A DNA stretch of 5,405 nucleotides, from the NCBI GenBank assembly GCA_037138595.1, contig JBAXIB010000040.1, positions 1 to 5,405 on the forward strand, in the 5' to 3' direction. The position numbers and the translations under genes were made by a program. Each line of letters begins with the position of its first letter. The stretch's first letter is position 1. Under the pieces are notes generated by a model. The model saw nothing but the letters and a program-made list of their open reading frames with translations. It ran no database searches and had not been told where the DNA came from. Source of the stretch: UBA4742 sp037138595. Its GTDB lineage: Bacteria > Actinomycetota > Acidimicrobiia > Acidimicrobiales > Acidimicrobilacustridaceae. Shown here piece after piece: positions 1 to 5,310 of this stretch.

Positions 1-36
1 CAATCAGGCGTCGGCTGGCAATCAGGCATCGGCCGG
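1..36. repeat. 18-bp imperfect tandem duplication at the end of the TetR gene
   Basis: Two adjacent 18-bp copies occupy 1-18 and 19-36 and differ only at positions 10 (g/a) and 16 (t/c) of the unit. The right copy holds the last residues and TGA of the TetR gene. The left copy repeats the same reading frame, so read on the minus strand both encode Pro-Ala-Asp-Ala-stop. Both differences are transitions at third codon positions and are synonymous. The array touches the window edge, so further copies to the left cannot be excluded. Confidence 0.85.
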
Positions 37-687
37 CAACTTTTGGCCAGTGACGGTGGTATAGACGATCCTGGCCATGCTGCGTCGAGTGTCATCGGTG
101 CGAATGCCCCAAAATTCGAACCCATAGCGGTGCGAAGACACGTGAGCCAACATCGCCACGACGACTCCAGCGGGGGCAAGTGGGTCAAGATCAGTTGGTT
201 GGCGCCCCGATTTTTGAAGACTCCCGATTTGTTCGGCCAACGCAACGACGACTTCGTTGAGTAGACGAACGCGAAGATTTCGAAAACGCTGATCTCCCTC
301 GACCGTCGCGAGGTCCACCACCCGCATTACCGAGCGGTGATCTTCCCAGAATGCAAGAAATCCGTCGACCAATCGCGTTGCGGTGTCAAAGCCGTGACGA
401 CCTTTCCAATTTCCATCCCGCACAATTGCGGTGAGCAGTGACCCTTCCTGAGCCATGGCCTCAGCTAGCACCAGAATCGCCGATTCGACCTCAGGAAAGT
501 ACTGATAGAAGGTTGCAGGAGACGTCCCCGCATCGCGAGCGATGTCGACCACCTTCAAGTCGCGATAGCTACTTGTCTCGAGCATTTGCGCAGTTCGATC
601 AAGGAGACGCTGACGAGTTGCGCGCCCTCGTCGGCCTGGAACCCGACCATCCGCGGCGCGCAGATCATCGTCAAGCTCATCGGTCAT
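22..687 (-). CDS. TetR/AcrR-family transcriptional regulator
   Basis: This is a DNA-binding repressor-type protein of about 221 residues, the usual size for the family. The N-terminal TetR_N domain is clear: a basic run (PGRRGRATRQRLLD) leads into a helix-turn-helix with VVDIARDAGTSPATFYQYF, the family's hallmark recognition-helix pattern. The C-terminal ligand-binding half (FLAFWEDHRSVMRVVDLAT and onward) is less conserved, so the ligand is unknown. Two starts are possible. ATG at 687 has GGGGA five bases upstream. ATG at 699, four codons earlier, lies 8 bases after a TACTGT box and could be leaderless. I prefer 687 slightly. The gene is divergent from the lipoprotein gene, which makes the shared intergenic region a natural target and autoregulation likely (inference). 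It does not resemble KstR closely enough to be named so. Confidence 0.93.
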   Translation of the reverse strand: MTDELDDDLRAADGRVPGRRGRATRQRLLDRTAQMLETSSYRDLKVVDIARDAGTSPATFYQYFPEVESAILVLAEAMAQEGSLLTAIVRDGNWKGRHGFDTATRLVDGFLAFWEDHRSVMRVVDLATVEGDQRFRNLRVRLLNEVVVALAEQIGSLQKSGRQPTDLDPLAPAGVVVAMLAHVSSHRYGFEFWGIRTDDTRRSMARIVYTTVTGQKLPADA

Positions 688-704
688 TGGCGTCCCCATC
701 GCCG

Positions 705-748
705 ACGACAGTAGTCCCCGATCGAAGCCACTGGCCTGGTGCTGTCGT
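705..748. promoter_or_regulatory. Separated inverted repeat in the TetR/lipoprotein divergent region
   Basis: ACGACAG at 705-711 is the exact reverse complement of CTGTCGT at 742-748, with 30 bases between them. The left arm overlaps TACTGT (708-713 read on the minus strand), a possible -10 box for the TetR gene. The right arm lies just upstream of where a -35 for the lipoprotein gene would fall. TetR operators are usually compact palindromes, so widely spaced arms are atypical and this may be chance. Confidence 0.22.
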
Positions 749-755
749 GACGTGA

Positions 756-778
756 CCTAGCTTGCCTCGCCTAGCGTG
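756..778 (+). promoter_or_regulatory. Possible leaderless promoter of the lipoprotein gene, with direct repeat
   Basis: A TAGCGT hexamer at 772-777 fits the actinobacterial TANNNT -10 pattern and stands 7 bases before the ATG at 785, the spacing expected for leaderless transcription. No Shine-Dalgarno sequence precedes any of the candidate starts at 776, 779 and 785, which agrees with this. The -35 region is poor (gtgacg at 747-752 is the nearest match). The box is part of a 9-mer, CCTAGC(T/G)TG, present at 756-764 and again at 770-778, which could be a regulator site. Confidence 0.33.
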
Positions 779-1360
779 ATGAACATGAACGCTCTCCTCC
801 AACCAACATCCCGACTCCGACAGTTCGTTCTCGCGACCACCATGATCACAATCTCAGGATTGGCAATCGGTTGTTCGTCGCCGCCACCAAGTTCGGCGGC
901 ATGCGAAGGCCAGACTGGTTGTTCGACTTCGTCAGTGGGCGAACCCGCGGTCTCGACCACTACACCAGGTGCTTCAGTTTCCACGTTGGCCAAGATCCCC
1001 GATGGCGCGGCAACCGTCGACAACGCGGAGTCGTCACTCGGAACGGTATTGGTCGATGGCACCGGCCATGTGCTGTATGTGTATCGACCTGACGGCACAG
1101 GACCACCAACGTGCGTCGACAGTTGCGCAACCGCGTGGCCGCCACTCGTTGGTTCAGCCATCGCGGTCGCCACGGGAATCCCCACGAAACCCGGACAGTT
1201 CAAACTCGTTGCTCGACCCGATGGCACCATGCAACTCAGCGTGAACGGTCACCCGTTGTATCGCTTCTCAGGCGACACCAAACCCGGCGATACCAACGGT
1301 GAAGGACTCGCGAACCAGTGGTATGTGGCAGGACCAGACGGCAATCCCATCAACGGGTAA
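776..1360 (+). CDS. Secreted lipoprotein with COG4315/Lipoprotein_15 repeats
   Basis: This predicted lipoprotein has up to 194 residues. A signal peptide (basic SRLRQ, hydrophobic FVLATTMITISGLAIG) ends in a lipobox-like LAIGC, giving lipidation at Cys33 and anchoring outside the membrane. A Ser/Thr/Pro-rich linker (about 34-70) follows. The globular part carries two copies of the 'secreted repeat' motif: LVDGTGHVLYVYRPDG with CVDSCATAWPPL (about 92-124), and QLSVNGHPLYRFSGDTKPGD ending near WYVAGPDG (about 153-189). This pattern identifies PF03640/COG4315, a family of unknown function. The CxxxC (113/117) probably forms a disulfide or a metal site (inference). The linker also holds Cys43 and Cys49. 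Starts at GTG 776, ATG 779 and ATG 785 are all possible; 785 suits a leaderless transcript. The gene ends 18 bp from the convergent hydrolase-like gene, with no clear terminator between them. Confidence 0.9.
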   Translation: MMNMNALLQPTSRLRQFVLATTMITISGLAIGCSSPPPSSAACEGQTGCSTSSVGEPAVSTTTPGASVSTLAKIPDGAATVDNAESSLGTVLVDGTGHVLYVYRPDGTGPPTCVDSCATAWPPLVGSAIAVATGIPTKPGQFKLVARPDGTMQLSVNGHPLYRFSGDTKPGDTNGEGLANQWYVAGPDGNPING

Positions 1361-1378
1361 TGCCACGGTCACAAGTGT

Positions 1379-1999
1379 TTAGGTAGTCCACGCGGCAATC
1401 AATTCGTCGGTGGTTGGCAGGGTTGCCAGCAACGAAATCGTGTTGTCGAGCACTTGTTGGCCATAAGCCTCGGGAATCCCGGCCACCGCGTCGCGCGGCA
1501 TCACAAACTGATAGCCCGCGTTCACTGCGTCCATCACGAAGTTCAACATCGCGACATTGATTGACACGCCAACTCCGACGATGGTGGTCACACCCATGTT
1601 GCGCAAAATCGGATCCAGGTCGGTGCCTCCCATCGGTCCGAGTCCATGGAAACGGGACAGCACCACGTCCTCGGGTTCGACGCCGATTTCGGAAATGACC
1701 TTGACCGCTTCAGTTCCCGGGGTCAAGGGCACGCCCGTCTTGAGCATGCCTAAGAACAACCGAGCGTTGTGATTTGAACCTAAACCATCGTCACGTCGCA
1801 TTGCGACGCAGTGCACGACCGGAACCGAAACCGTGCGAGCGGCGCGCACCAGTCGAGCGATGTTGGGCACGGCCTCACGATGGGCAATTTCTGCGAGCTG
1901 CGGTAACGCGGCGTTCGGCCCCAGCACAGCACCCTGACATTCCTGGGTTACGAACACCGTGTGGACCGGATCAACGAGCGTCTTTAGTTCAATTGCCAT
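1379..1999 (-). CDS. Isochorismatase-fold (cysteine hydrolase-like) protein lacking the canonical triad
   Basis: This 206-residue protein has the length and layout of the isochorismatase/nicotinamidase superfamily: an N-terminal strand HTVFVTQECQ (13-22), VPVVHCVA (59-66), the GTDLDPIL stretch (125-132), a VGVGVSINVAML turn (141-152) and NAGYQFVMPRDAVAG (160-174). Family enzymes use Asp, Lys and Cys. By hand alignment the Asp position holds Glu20, the Lys position Ser115 (next to Arg116) and the nucleophile position Ala150. It may therefore use different chemistry, bind a ligand, or be a non-catalytic relative. The frame is open to 2113, but ATG 1999 is chosen because AGGAG lies five bases upstream and the conserved fold starts there. 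It is the last gene of the minus-strand cluster, 50 bp after the second oxidoreductase. The substrate cannot be inferred. Confidence 0.87.
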   Translation of the reverse strand: MAIELKTLVDPVHTVFVTQECQGAVLGPNAALPQLAEIAHREAVPNIARLVRAARTVSVPVVHCVAMRRDDGLGSNHNARLFLGMLKTGVPLTPGTEAVKVISEIGVEPEDVVLSRFHGLGPMGGTDLDPILRNMGVTTIVGVGVSINVAMLNFVMDAVNAGYQFVMPRDAVAGIPEAYGQQVLDNTISLLATLPTTDELIAAWTT

Positions 2000-2004
2000 C
2001 TGAA

Positions 2005-2009
2005 CTCCT
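2005..2009 (-). promoter_or_regulatory. Shine-Dalgarno AGGAG of the isochorismatase-fold gene
   Basis: Read on the minus strand the sequence is CAGGAGTTCAG followed directly by ATG, so AGGAG has a five-base spacer to the start at 1999. This is the strongest ribosome binding site in the window, and it rejects the longer in-frame extension up to 2113. The AT-rich stretch just upstream (2011-2035) could hold a separate promoter, but no convincing -10/-35 pair is visible. Confidence 0.75.
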
Positions 2010-2049
2010 GAGTACAAAATAATCGGCGCAATGAATTGATCGCCACGGA

Positions 2050-2886
2050 TTAGCCGACAAACCGTTTTGCAAATGTATTGATTGACTCGATTGCGTCGGG
2101 CGAGCGAGTCCACGGAACAACGATGAGACGATCAACGCCGGCCTCGGTCCAAGCGGCGACATCGTCGTTTGTGTTGACCGACCCCATCACCGTTACTCGC
2201 ACCGGTCGACCGGCTCGACCAGCAACATGTTCGCATTCACGCAATCGCGACACTTGGGCGGCTGCGGATTCAGGCGTATGAAACATGCCAATCCATCCGT
2301 CCCCGAGTTCGGCTGCTCGGCGAAGGGCGCGCCGACTCTCGCCACCAACGACAAGAGGCAGCGGGGATTGAATTGGCTTCGGTTCGAACATCACCGGATC
2401 AAAGTCGTAAAACTCGCCGTGATGCTCAATGACCTCGTCGGTCCATAGTTTCCGACACACCTGCATCGCCTCGTCGAGGCGACGACCGCGACTTCTCGAG
2501 TCAAGGCCCAATGCATCCCATTCGTTGACTAACCAACCGGCGCCGACACCGACTTCGGCTCGACCACCCGATACAACGTCGAGGGTTGCGAATGCACGAG
2601 CGCCGACGAACGGGTGTCGAATCGCCAGCAAATACACATTCGTGCCAAGTCGAATGCGTTGAGTTTTCGCAGCAATGAAACTGAGATAAGCGGCCGCGTC
2701 AAAGACCGGCGTGCCCGCGGGAATGGGCGCGTGTTCTTCGCCTGGCAAGAGCTGGCCCGACATGGTCACCGGCAATACGAGATGTTCAGGCAACCAGATC
2801 GATTCGAACCCAAGTCGATCTGCCTCGACGGCGACGTCCACCCAAAACGCGGGATTGAGCTGGCCGAACGTCAGTGCGTAGTCCAC
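2050..2886 (-). CDS. LLM-class F420-dependent oxidoreductase
   Basis: This 278-residue protein belongs to the luciferase-like monooxygenase (bacterial luciferase TIM-barrel) superfamily. Visible landmarks are the N-terminal strand MDYALTFGQL, WLPEH (31-35), RIRLGTNVYLLAIRHP (77-92), SGGRAEVGVGAGWLVNEWDALG (about 106-127), and a cofactor phosphate-binding region, VVGGESRRALRRAAELGDGW (179-198). The GxGAGWxxxE pattern and overall length fit the actinobacterial F420-dependent subgroup; use of F420 rather than FMN is inferred from the family. The start is GTG at 2886, chosen because the conserved first strand begins there. No good Shine-Dalgarno sequence precedes it. It begins 22 bp after the stop of the other oxidoreductase and is probably co-transcribed with it. 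The substrate is unknown. Confidence 0.92.
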   Translation of the reverse strand: MDYALTFGQLNPAFWVDVAVEADRLGFESIWLPEHLVLPVTMSGQLLPGEEHAPIPAGTPVFDAAAYLSFIAAKTQRIRLGTNVYLLAIRHPFVGARAFATLDVVSGGRAEVGVGAGWLVNEWDALGLDSRSRGRRLDEAMQVCRKLWTDEVIEHHGEFYDFDPVMFEPKPIQSPLPLVVGGESRRALRRAAELGDGWIGMFHTPESAAAQVSRLRECEHVAGRAGRPVRVTVMGSVNTNDDVAAWTEAGVDRLIVVPWTRSPDAIESINTFAKRFVG

Positions 2887-2908
2887 GTAATCGGTACCAA
2901 TTCGCCGA

Positions 2909-3901
2909 TCAGACCGGATTAGCTAAATGTGGAAGGACCTTGTCGACGTAGAGCTCGAGGCTTTCCCAGCCAAATTCCGGCGGAGTCGCCCCGCACAACG
3001 GGTGGTGGGTCATCGCGCCGAACGCTCCGATCTCGTCGGCAACGGCAATACATTCCTCCGGAGTCAAGATTTGATACACGCCCTCAGTACGAAGTTCCTC
3101 GATGCTGGTTGCGTCAGCCGCGACATGGGAATGTTGACCTTCGGGTTGCCACCCTCGATACGTCATCGCATCGTGCAGTAGATAGGAACCAATGTTGTTC
3201 CAAAGGCGATCAGGATCATCCGCGACAAACAACGTGCCAGGACCTGATGGCCGACCCACGAATCCCGGAGTGGTGCCGAGGCGTTCGCATTCCTGTCGAT
3301 AGGTGCGAAACAGTTCGGGATCGTCAGTGGAAGGAAACATGCTGAAGCCAAGGCGGGCTGCCCGCTTGGCTGCCGCGCTGCCTCCGCCGCCGATCATGAC
3401 TGTCGGATGAGGTCGTTGCACTGGACGTGGCGTCACCTGCACCATTTCGCCGCGATAGGCAAACGGCTCGCCGGTCCAAGCTTGAATCATCACATCAAGG
3501 TTTTCGTCAAGGATTCGACCGCGCCGGGACCATTCCTTGTCGAACAGGCCATATTCAATTGGTCGATAGCCGAGTCCGGTAACGATCGACAATCGTCCCG
3601 CGCTGATCAAATCAAGAATGGCGAGATCTTCAGCGAGGCGAATCGGATCATGGAGTGGCACCAAAAGAGCCGAAATCCACAATGCGATACGCGTAGTTCG
3701 CGCCGCCATCGCGGCGCCGAGCACAAGCGGCGACGGCAAATACCCATCAGGCGACGCGTGATGCTCAGATAACACCAACATGTCGAAGCCACGACTATCA
3801 ACCCATTCGGCCATCTCAATACTCGCCGAGTACAACCGCTGAGCTTCGGCCGGCTCGAGTCCTGGCGCTCGCAAGTCAAACCGGATGATCGAAATCGTCA
3901 T
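2909..3901 (-). CDS. LLM-class flavin-dependent oxidoreductase
   Basis: This 330-residue luciferase-like monooxygenase is of a different subgroup from its downstream neighbour. Landmarks are FDMLVLSEHHASPDGYLPSP (39-58), TTRIALWISALLVPLHDPIRLAEDLAILD (69-97), SAGRLSIVTGLGYR (100-113), and a glycine-rich phosphate-binding segment, MIGGGGSAAAKRAARLG (169-185). The SEHH and SPDGYLPSP motifs are typical of flavin- or F420-using LLM proteins that oxidise organic substrates; cofactor and substrate remain open. It is the first gene of the minus-strand cluster. Its ATG has no Shine-Dalgarno sequence and abuts a 14-bp palindrome that includes a TAGAAC box 7 bases before the ATG, so a leaderless transcript under direct repression is plausible (inference). 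Confidence 0.92.
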   Translation of the reverse strand: MTISIIRFDLRAPGLEPAEAQRLYSASIEMAEWVDSRGFDMLVLSEHHASPDGYLPSPLVLGAAMAARTTRIALWISALLVPLHDPIRLAEDLAILDLISAGRLSIVTGLGYRPIEYGLFDKEWSRRGRILDENLDVMIQAWTGEPFAYRGEMVQVTPRPVQRPHPTVMIGGGGSAAAKRAARLGFSMFPSTDDPELFRTYRQECERLGTTPGFVGRPSGPGTLFVADDPDRLWNNIGSYLLHDAMTYRGWQPEGQHSHVAADATSIEELRTEGVYQILTPEECIAVADEIGAFGAMTHHPLCGATPPEFGWESLELYVDKVLPHLANPV

Positions 3902-4038
3902 AGAACAGGTTCTAGTTCAGGCTCGACCAACGGCGCCATGATGAGCAGCGTCAACAACCGTTCGATGGGATCGGATTTCCCCGCCAGCCAACCTTCGGGC
4001 GAGAATCGCTACCAGCAATTGATCATGTGACAACTCAT
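3898..4038 (-). pseudogene. Possible interrupted small ORF upstream of the oxidoreductase
   Basis: On the minus strand a frame opening at ATG 4038 (MSCHMINCW) meets TAG at 4009-4011, then runs 36 more codons to TGA at 3898-3900. The second part reads like protein: RFSPEGWLAGKSDPIERLL, then TLLIMAPLVEPELEPVL. Its TGA overlaps the oxidoreductase ATG in the ATGA arrangement typical of coupled genes. The stretch after the TAG has no ATG near its beginning, so it may be the remnant of an upstream gene. Such a short open frame can also arise by chance, and the operator reading of 3901-3914 competes with it. Confidence 0.22.
3901..3914. promoter_or_regulatory. KstR-like operator palindrome at the oxidoreductase start
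   Basis: The sequence is TAGAAC-AG-GTTCTA, a perfect 6+2+6 palindrome. It satisfies every fixed position of TNNAACNNGTTNNA, the motif published for KstR, the TetR-family repressor of the mycobacterial cholesterol regulon. It overlaps the first base of the oxidoreductase ATG and covers a TAGAAC -10-like box on the minus strand, so a bound protein would block transcription of the 3901-to-1379 cluster. The divergent thiolase start lies 180 bp away and might also respond. Identity with a KstR site is inferred from the motif alone; no KstR gene is visible here. Confidence 0.55.
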
Positions 4039-4042
4039 GTCA
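4028..4042. promoter_or_regulatory. Small dyad TGACA-N5-TGTCA upstream of the thiolase
   Basis: Five-base arms TGACA (4028-4032) and TGTCA (4038-4042) are perfectly inverted around five bases and end 51 bases before the thiolase ATG. TCATGT also occurs twice, at 4023-4028 and 4035-4040. The position suits a regulator site, but arms this short are common by chance and no promoter hexamers were recognised beside it. Confidence 0.18.
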
Positions 4043-4082
4043 GCCAATGCGGTCCAAATTGGCCCGCACCGCCACCACACCC

Positions 4083-4090
4083 AGGGGGAA
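4083..4090 (+). promoter_or_regulatory. Purine-rich ribosome binding site of the thiolase
   Basis: AGGGGGAA ends three bases before the ATG at 4094, placing the G run five bases from the start codon. This supports 4094 over the upstream in-frame ATG at 4037, which has no comparable site and would add 19 residues not typical of thiolases. Confidence 0.6.
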
Positions 4091-4093
4091 CCC

Positions 4094-5296
4094 ATGCCCG
4101 AAGCCGTCATCGTCTCTACTGCCCGCAGCCCCATCGGTCGCGCCGCAAAAGGATCACTCGTCGATCTCCGACCAGATGATCTTGGAGCAACCATCGTTAA
4201 TGCTGCACTCGAAAAGGTGCCCGCACTTGATCGCAACCTTGTCGAAGATCTGTTGATGGGCTCCGGCCAGCCCGGCGGCGAAGCGGGTTACAACCTCGGT
4301 CGCATGGTTGCAATCATGGCTGACATGCCGAATGTTCCTGGCGTCACCGTCAATCGCTATTGCTCATCGTCGCTGCAGACCATCCGCATGGCCGCACACG
4401 CGATCAAAGCTGGCGAGGGTGACATCTTTATCGCCGCCGGCGTCGAAACCGTCAGCCGATACATGAATGGCGCGGCTGATACCGGTCCCCATAACCCACT
4501 CTTCGGTGACGCCGAAGCGCGGACCGTGGCTCGCACTGCAGGAGACCAAGGCGATTGGACGCCGCTGCAGGGCCTTCCCGATGCATACATGGCGATGGGT
4601 CAGACCGCTGAGAATGTGGCGGAATTCGAAAACGTATCGCGCGAAGAAATGGATGCTTTCGCTGCGCAAAGCCAACAGCGAGCCACTGCGGCGCTCGAAC
4701 GCGGATTCTTCGCCCGTGAGATCACGCCCATCACGACTCCTGACGGCACCGTCGTCAGTCAAGACGACGGCATCCGTGCCGGCACCACCGCCGAAGGCCT
4801 CGCCGGACTGAAGCCAGTGTTTCGCCCGAACGGTCGGATCACCGCTGGCAACGCGTGCCCGCTGAACGATGGCGCAGCAGCCGTGATCATCATGAGTGAC
4901 ACCCGGGCCGCCGAACTTGGCTTAAAGCCACTCGCTCGAATCGTGTCGAGTGGTGTGACCGGACTCAACCCCGAGATCATGGGTATGGGGCCAGTCGAGG
5001 CCTGCCGGCAAGCATTGGCCCGAGCGGGCATGACCATCGACGACATCGACCTCGTCGAGATCAATGAGGCATTTGCCGCTCAGGTCATTCCGTCGGCGCG
5101 CCATCTCGGAATCTCATGGGACAAGTTGAACGTCAACGGCGGTGGCATTGCCCTCGGACATCCATTTGGTATGACTGGTGCTCGCATCATGACCACGCTG
5201 ATTAATGGCCTCGAAGACTCGGACAAGACATTCGGCATGGAGTCGATGTGTGTCGGTGGCGGCCAAGGCATGGCAATGATCATCGAGCGGTTGTAA
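4094..5296 (+). CDS. fadA: Acetyl-CoA C-acyltransferase (thiolase), FadA3-like
   Basis: This 400-residue enzyme performs the thiolytic C-C cleavage of 3-ketoacyl-CoA in beta-oxidation, or the reverse condensation, in the cytoplasm. It is full length. The N-terminus MPEAVIVSTARSPIGRA is typical. The nucleophile is Cys90 in VNRYCSSSLQT. NEAF (324-327) and ALGHPFGMTGAR (His356) form the catalytic core, and Cys386 in MCVGGGQGM is the second active-site cysteine. The NRYCSSSLQT and GHPFGMTG versions match, from memory, actinobacterial FadA3-type thiolases better than FadA5 or FadA6. The ATG at 4094 is chosen for its purine-rich upstream site. The gene is divergent from the oxidoreductase cluster and ends inside a hairpin that probably terminates its transcript. 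The chain-length preference cannot be read from the sequence. Confidence 0.95.
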   Translation: MPEAVIVSTARSPIGRAAKGSLVDLRPDDLGATIVNAALEKVPALDRNLVEDLLMGSGQPGGEAGYNLGRMVAIMADMPNVPGVTVNRYCSSSLQTIRMAAHAIKAGEGDIFIAAGVETVSRYMNGAADTGPHNPLFGDAEARTVARTAGDQGDWTPLQGLPDAYMAMGQTAENVAEFENVSREEMDAFAAQSQQRATAALERGFFAREITPITTPDGTVVSQDDGIRAGTTAEGLAGLKPVFRPNGRITAGNACPLNDGAAAVIIMSDTRAAELGLKPLARIVSSGVTGLNPEIMGMGPVEACRQALARAGMTIDDIDLVEINEAFAAQVIPSARHLGISWDKLNVNGGGIALGHPFGMTGARIMTTLINGLEDSDKTFGMESMCVGGGQGMAMIIERL

Positions 5297-5310
5297 CAAC
5301 CGCTCGATTT
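5282..5310. terminator. Strong hairpin enclosing the thiolase stop codon
   Basis: ATCGAGCGGTTGT (5282-5294) and ACAACCGCTCGAT (5296-5308) are perfect inverted copies around one base. The structure can form as an 11-bp stem with a five-base loop that contains most of the TAA stop. Only three T's follow (5308-5310), so as a factor-independent terminator it is modest. Its symmetry would also serve a convergent transcript arriving from the right. Confidence 0.7.

Noticed and set aside
22..687. The TetR regulator being KstR itself
   Set aside because: Beyond the shared helix-turn-helix pattern, its sequence does not match what I recall of KstR, and it is about 3.2 kb from the palindrome.
1200..1213. 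Second KstR-like site (AACTCGTT at 1203-1210)
   Set aside because: It lacks the outer A of the consensus, is not an extended palindrome, and lies inside the lipoprotein coding region.
757..1230. 157-codon minus-strand open frame across the lipoprotein gene
   Set aside because: It is antisense to a well-supported lipoprotein gene, has no recognisable motif, and is the expected shadow of a G/C-rich coding strand.
2929..3345. 138-codon plus-strand open frame antisense to the first oxidoreductase
   Set aside because: Arg/Pro/Gln-rich composition without domain signals. The opposite strand encodes a clear LLM protein over the same bases.
4009..4011. TAG read as pyrrolysine in the interrupted small frame
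   Set aside because: No pyrrolysine machinery is visible here and nothing supports recoding. Gene decay or chance is simpler.
4009..4236. 75-codon minus-strand open frame over the thiolase 5' end
   Set aside because: Most of it is antisense to the conserved thiolase N-terminus and low in recognisable motifs. Only its last codons outside the thiolase are discussed, as part of the interrupted small frame.
4094..5296. Assignment as FadA5, the steroid side-chain thiolase
   Set aside because: The active-site block (NRYCSSSLQT) and the GHPFGMTG block fit FadA3-type thiolases better. The KstR-like site nearby does not by itself make this FadA5.
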